A stretch of DNA of 64,000 nucleotides, taken from assembly GCA_034638255.1 (NCBI GenBank), contig JAWPGT010000005.1:744001-808000 (forward strand), in the 5' to 3' direction. Source of the DNA: Coprinus comatus. Taxonomy: Eukaryota; Basidiomycota; Agaricomycetes; Agaricales; Agaricaceae. Under the pieces are notes generated by a model that saw nothing but the letters and a program-made list of their open reading frames with translations, was not told where the DNA came from and did no database searches. Both the position numbers and the translations under genes were made by a program. Shown here in pieces: positions 59,876 to 64,000 of the stretch. How positions within the stretch are numbered: position 1 is the stretch's first letter; the number at the start of each line of letters is the position of its first letter.

Positions 59876-61359
59876 TCATCGGAACTCAAAGCTAGAACTT
59901 GATGTCTCTGGTACGTGTACCAATGAGAGTTGCTGGTATCTAAGAGCAATATGTCAGAAAATGTGAACTAATACTGAGGAAAGACGTACGGTTCCGAATT
60001 TTGATGGTAGTAGAATCCGCTCATGGTTGCCACAGGCGGGCTATATGGTGTAATCGAAGGGGGACGCTGGATCGTTGTGCTTCTGGCACCCGACCCTCGC
60101 CTCGTACGATGCTGCTTTCGACCACTACGTTGTTCGTCTTGATCTATACATCCTTCTTCGCTATCTAGCTGGCATGCAGTTCCAGTGGCAGTGGCGGGAC
60201 TGAAGTCCACGCAGACATAATAGAATCCTAGCAACAAATCGTCAGCGTAAGAGACTACGAGAACACGAGAAAGTGTAACCTGCGAAGCTGGCGCCAGTAA
60301 TGTCCTGCACCTTATGGTCTGGGACTAGAAACCTCTCTTTCCATCTCATAAAAACAGCTCCACGGTCTCTGTCATCAATGGTCAACTTCGGTCGTTTAGC
60401 TTCTTGCTTAATGTGACGAAAGGCAGGGAACCGCGACCAATGGACCAGATCCTCATTCTCACTTGCACCCCAATTTTGAGTCAAGAAACCGTGCCGACTT
60501 CCAATGATCTCAGCGTCGAAGAATGTCGTCAACTCCGGCCAGTCTTCTGTCAGCCCGCGGATGCACAAATATCCACAGAGAAAAGAAGTGGCGAAATCAA
60601 CATCCTGATCAATATAAATATAACACCGCGCTTAAGTTTTTCTACACATGCATAGAAAAATAGAGACAACGAACGCACCACAATGGTCACTGAGACATCA
60701 TAACTATTCCGACCACTTTTTTGTGTTCCATGAAACGTTGCTCCGGGGTAGAGACAATAGTGTGACCGTGTTCGCATGCGTAGGCGTGTAATATCAACTA
60801 GAGGGTCAGCACATTTGGTTGAGATTTTAGTGCCATGAGGCTGTTCTTCAATGTCGTTAAAGTGGGGCTGATAGAGGTTGGGGGTGATGGAGTGGCTGAA
60901 GGTGGGGGTCATGTCGGTTTTGATGGTAGGAGCAGCAAGTGGATCTTCGGCTACGCGATACACAGGTGTGATGGCAGGTGCAGAACATAGCACAGTAGAT
61001 TTGTACGTGGTCGAAGGGATTTGAAGGGTGGTTGATAGTAAGGGCGGGACAGGGGAAGCAGGAGGAGAAACCAAGGCAGCAGCATCAAATGGGCGCCTCG
61101 TGTCCAAAACATCGAGGGAGGGAGCACGATCGAGTTCAAATACATCGGTGTCTTGGTCTATAAGACGCCTAGGATTTCCCTGAGGTAGACCTTCGCGGAA
61201 AAAGTGTACGTAGCAGTTCGGGCACGTTGTCGCTATGCCATCTGTGTCTTCTGTTTCTGGCATAAGGGCACGACAGGATGGGCATGGCTTTGGTTGGCTA
61301 GATACATAGATTGGAGAGTGAGCTGCTGTGCGTTGTTGATAGTTATCTTCCGCGGGCAT
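59876..61359 (-). CDS. GID4: GID4/Vid24 substrate receptor of the GID E3 ubiquitin ligase
   Basis: GID4 binds N-terminal proline degrons (for example gluconeogenic enzymes) and presents them to the GID/CTLH ligase. The start MPAEDNYQQRTAAHSPIYVS is at 61359. The beta-barrel shows SHYCLYPGATFHGTQKSGRN, YDVSVTIV|DVDFATSFLCGYLCIRGL, EDWPELTTFFDAEIIG, SRHGFLTQNWGASENEDLVH, RWKERFLVPDHKVQDITGAS and FYYVCVDFS. After an insertion (about 50 residues with basic and acidic runs) it ends SGFYYHQNSEPYQQLSLVHV, PETSSSSFEFR, stop 59876-59878. Before the barrel there is an unusual Cys-rich segment, CPSCRALMP ... CPNCYVHFF, resembling a zinc ribbon, and a Pro/Ala/Thr linker. Three introns. Confidence 0.94.
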
Positions 61360-61519
61360 GGCTGGTGATGGAGGTGAACAGGTGAGAGGCGTTGTAGCAA
61401 GATAGTAGCTGCCCCCTGCACCACGTGCTGGTCATAATATGCATTTCGGTCACACAATTCTCAATATCCGTTCCGGGCTATGTATCATTATATTCACTTA
61501 TATACCATAACATTACGGC

Positions 61520-64000
61520 CTAGTCTTCATGGGAGATCAAAGTTGTACCTGTAGCTGGCCTTGTGTTCGGTGTTGTGCTTCTAGATTTTATTTCGACTGT
61601 CTCCTCCTTCAACCCCTTAACCACCACACTATTGGCGTCTTCGCGTTGTTCAGTCGTCCCCTTTTCTATATCAACATCTACGCCCTCTTTTACTCTATTC
61701 TCTTCGTTATTGGTTTCTCCCCTAATAATTGTCTGCGCTAGAGAATATTTCTTGAGGAAAAGTGCTATTGAAAAACATGAGAAAAGAATCACAGAGAGAT
61801 CACTTGGACTTACACAAAACAACACTTAGACCAAGTATTGGTGTCATTACCAGCCATATAGTACTTATAGACGTCGCGTATGCATTGATTACTTGTGCTC
61901 TTAGCGAAGGGTCCTGTAAGCGTCATATTACATCACTGTAGCAATGGTTAACAATTGTCACGGCTTACACTTATAGCCTTGAGTTGTCCTATGCTTTGAT
62001 TTAACTCTGCTGCACTGGTACCTAATGAGAAGTCTGGGAGATAATGAACCTTGCGAATTAAAACCTATAAGGACTTTAATTAATGTGACGGGCGATAATA
62101 CACGCATGATGCTCACGCTTGAAAAGATCGCCTGTCCGACTGCAAGCCCGACCGTTCCTCCGAGCGTCCTATTTTCCTTGCTTATAAGGACCAACGAATG
62201 TAAGAAACTCAAAGCATACCTGATGAATCCGAAGGTGCTGGTCGTAGTCGCCATATCTTTAATTGGCATGGCAGCCTGGAGAGCGATGAGAGGTACCTAC
62301 ACGAATTAAGATACTGTGCAAACCGTCCTGTGTACCGTTCTCATGCATACCTGGAATAGACACCCAAGACCTAACGCTGCGATAAGGGGATATATAACTT
62401 TGACAGCGCTAAAGGTAAGCGAGCACAGTGAGTGTCATGTATCGAGCAGGAAGGAATCAATCAACCTACATTGATGATGTTCCGTTCAGCATGATCATCA
62501 AGCCCATCCCCACAGCGAAGACCGCAAATGATATGCTAATCAACATGCGGTATCTACCTGTTTTGGCCACAATAATGCCCGCCAGAGCTGACGTCACCGA
62601 ACATCCAAGTGAGTAAGGTAGCATTCTGTTGGCCCACATGTTCAAACTTCATAATTGCAACCAGATGCAACCTTCATAACTTACTCAATCCCCGCTCTTG
62701 TTGCCGAGGCTCCCAGAACCTGGTAATACAATGGTAGATAAAATGCACCTGTGATGATGTGTCATCTCATCCGGGTAGTTGGAAAAGAGAGAAAGAGCCT
62801 TACCGGAGAAAAATGACAATGCATGAAGGAAAGCTGTAATCAAGAGAATGCTTGTTGTCCGAGTCTGTGAATGCGCGATAAATAAAGAATATCGTGCGCG
62901 CACAACCGATGCTTACTCTGAACAAGCGTGGTGGAACAATAGGTGATCTGGTTGTATAACATTCATTGATACTTCCACCAACAACATAGCGAATCCAATA
63001 GCCAATAACACGATAGTTGAGACGGCAGACCCTGTCAAATTGTCTGAGTCTACTTGCGATACCGGGTTGAAGAGAATGTCCTACAGCTCTTCCCGCTTTC
63101 GTTGAAACCAATAAGGACACACAGAATACCAGCCACGATCAAAAACAACCCAATGAAATCGAAGTCCCGGACATGTTGCCGAAACGTTCTTCCTTTATGA
63201 GGGTTAAGATTCAAGAAAAAGAATAAAAGTACTCCTGCAAATCCACAAGTGGGCCTGTAATACACATGTCAGGTAATATACAAAAAGCCTCAAGTTTGGC
63301 TGCGCACAGATTGATAAAGAAGCACCATCGCCAGGAAACATGATCTGTGAAAGCCTAAAGAGCCCAATCAGGGAATTAAGCTCAAGATCAAGATCAAATA
63401 ACGATATGCCTTACACCACCTAATAGAGGGCCTATGACGCTATGTAATAATTAGATACAGCACTAGTCGTCAATCAAAACGGACAACGAACCTCGCAATG
63501 GCCCAAACAGCACCGAATAATCCACCATATTTGCCTCGACTATCCAGGACGTCAGAATCCAAGGCCCATTTAGAAGAATAAAGCAACATACTCTTGTAGA
63601 GAGACGATGTCACTCAATGTGATATTACACTAGAATGACGTGAGCCGATTTATTTTGGTGTTTAAAAGATGGTGATTGTATACCAATTGTATAATGCCAC
63701 CTCCTCCGATTCCTTGTACTGCTCTGGCAATAACAAGCCACGACTAAGTAGTAGAATTGTTTAGAAGAAGATACCATAATAAGCATTGTAATTACCATAT
63801 TCTGGGCGGCACCACAAAGCGCCGACCCTACCTAAATAGTCCATGAGCAAAGTGAAAGGAAGAGTCATTGGGTCTTACTAGAAAAAGCACAATACTAGTA
63901 TATAGAATTGGCTTCCTGCCTACAAGATCTGATATCTTGCCATACAAAGGGGAGAGGCTGTTTGGATTTAGAAATAATTCAAACAGAATGTTGATCCACT
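61520..64000 (-). CDS. MFS transporter, drug:H+ antiporter (14-TM) type, 5' end beyond right edge
   Basis: The visible part begins within the TM2-TM3 loop: LSPLYGKISDLVGRKPILYT has the MFS motif A. VGSALCGAAQNM, SWLVIARAVQGIGGGGIIQL, RGKYGGLFGAVWAIASVIGP and [20 protein letters not shown] (motif C region) follow, then LPTCGFAGVLLFFFLNLNPH and DFDFIGLFLIVAGILCVLIG. More hydrophobic exons continue to a hydrophilic tail rich in Glu, Thr and Ser; stop 61520-61522. GRAVWAIASVIGP-type motif C and the length point to the DHA 14-TM family of multidrug or metabolite exporters. The siderophore transporter family is a less good fit. More than ten short introns. Confidence 0.88.

Noticed and set aside
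61520..64000. MFS transporter as a siderophore-iron importer linked to the locus at 1.5-11.4 kb
   Set aside because: Its motifs fit the 14-TM drug:H+ antiporter family better, it is over 50 kb away, and I saw no iron-GATA motif next to the visible part.

Overview
The window is nuclear DNA of a filamentous basidiomycete, most likely a mushroom-forming Agaricomycete. The grounds are dense intron-rich protein genes (introns mostly 45-60 nt, GT..AG, CTNAY-type branch sites), short intergenic gaps and a one-adenylation-domain siderophore synthetase of a kind known from basidiomycetes. I see no transposon, rRNA, CRISPR array or convincing tRNA gene. Positions were worked out by hand from reading frames and splice signals. 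Exon joins quoted with coordinates were checked for phase; the others are approximate.

Region 1 (1-12.5 kb). The 5' end of SPT6 (minus) and a small riboflavin-type deaminase precede an iron-acquisition locus. This is a type VI hydroxamate siderophore synthetase (A-T-C-T-C-T-C, minus, 1518-9194) divergent from an L-ornithine N5-monooxygenase (plus, 9526-11427). The DNA around the divergent starts holds three exact copies of ATCWGATAA, the motif of the iron-responsive GATA repressors (Urbs1/SreA class). The two enzymes would hydroxylate ornithine and join three acyl-hydroxyornithines; the acyltransferase is not in the window. RLP24 follows.

Region 2 (12.6-31.9 kb). Housekeeping genes: ATG2, branched-chain ketoacid dehydrogenase E1-beta, a CreC-type WD40 protein, an APC15-like acidic protein, methylenetetrahydrofolate reductase, Ypt6/Rab6, TAP42 and OGG1.

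Region 3 (31.9-46.9 kb). NPR2 (GATOR1), UBA3, RCL1, MET8, SLT11/RBM22, an unrecognised two-CxxC small protein, a YeeE/YedE sulfur-transport protein, a DUF726 hydrolase and a type II membrane protein with a LEA-2-like domain. UBA3 carries an apparent one-base frameshift at TTT-TAA-G in its nucleotide-binding domain.

Region 4 (47-64 kb). A RING/coiled-coil protein resembling the meiotic ZIP3/RNF212 class is divergent from a long JmjC protein with further Cys-rich modules and an RG tract. Then come a Yck-type casein kinase I, a Baeyer-Villiger-type flavoprotein monooxygenase with a C-terminal membrane anchor, an unresolved coding island, GID4 (GID ubiquitin ligase receptor) and the 3' part of an MFS transporter running off the right edge.

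Beyond the siderophore pair there is no clear pathway cluster. The observations most worth following are the triple iron-GATA motif, the UBA3 frameshift, three GC-AG introns, two conserved-motif microexons (18 and 23 nt) and several very short head-to-head promoters (22 bp between OGG1 and NPR2).
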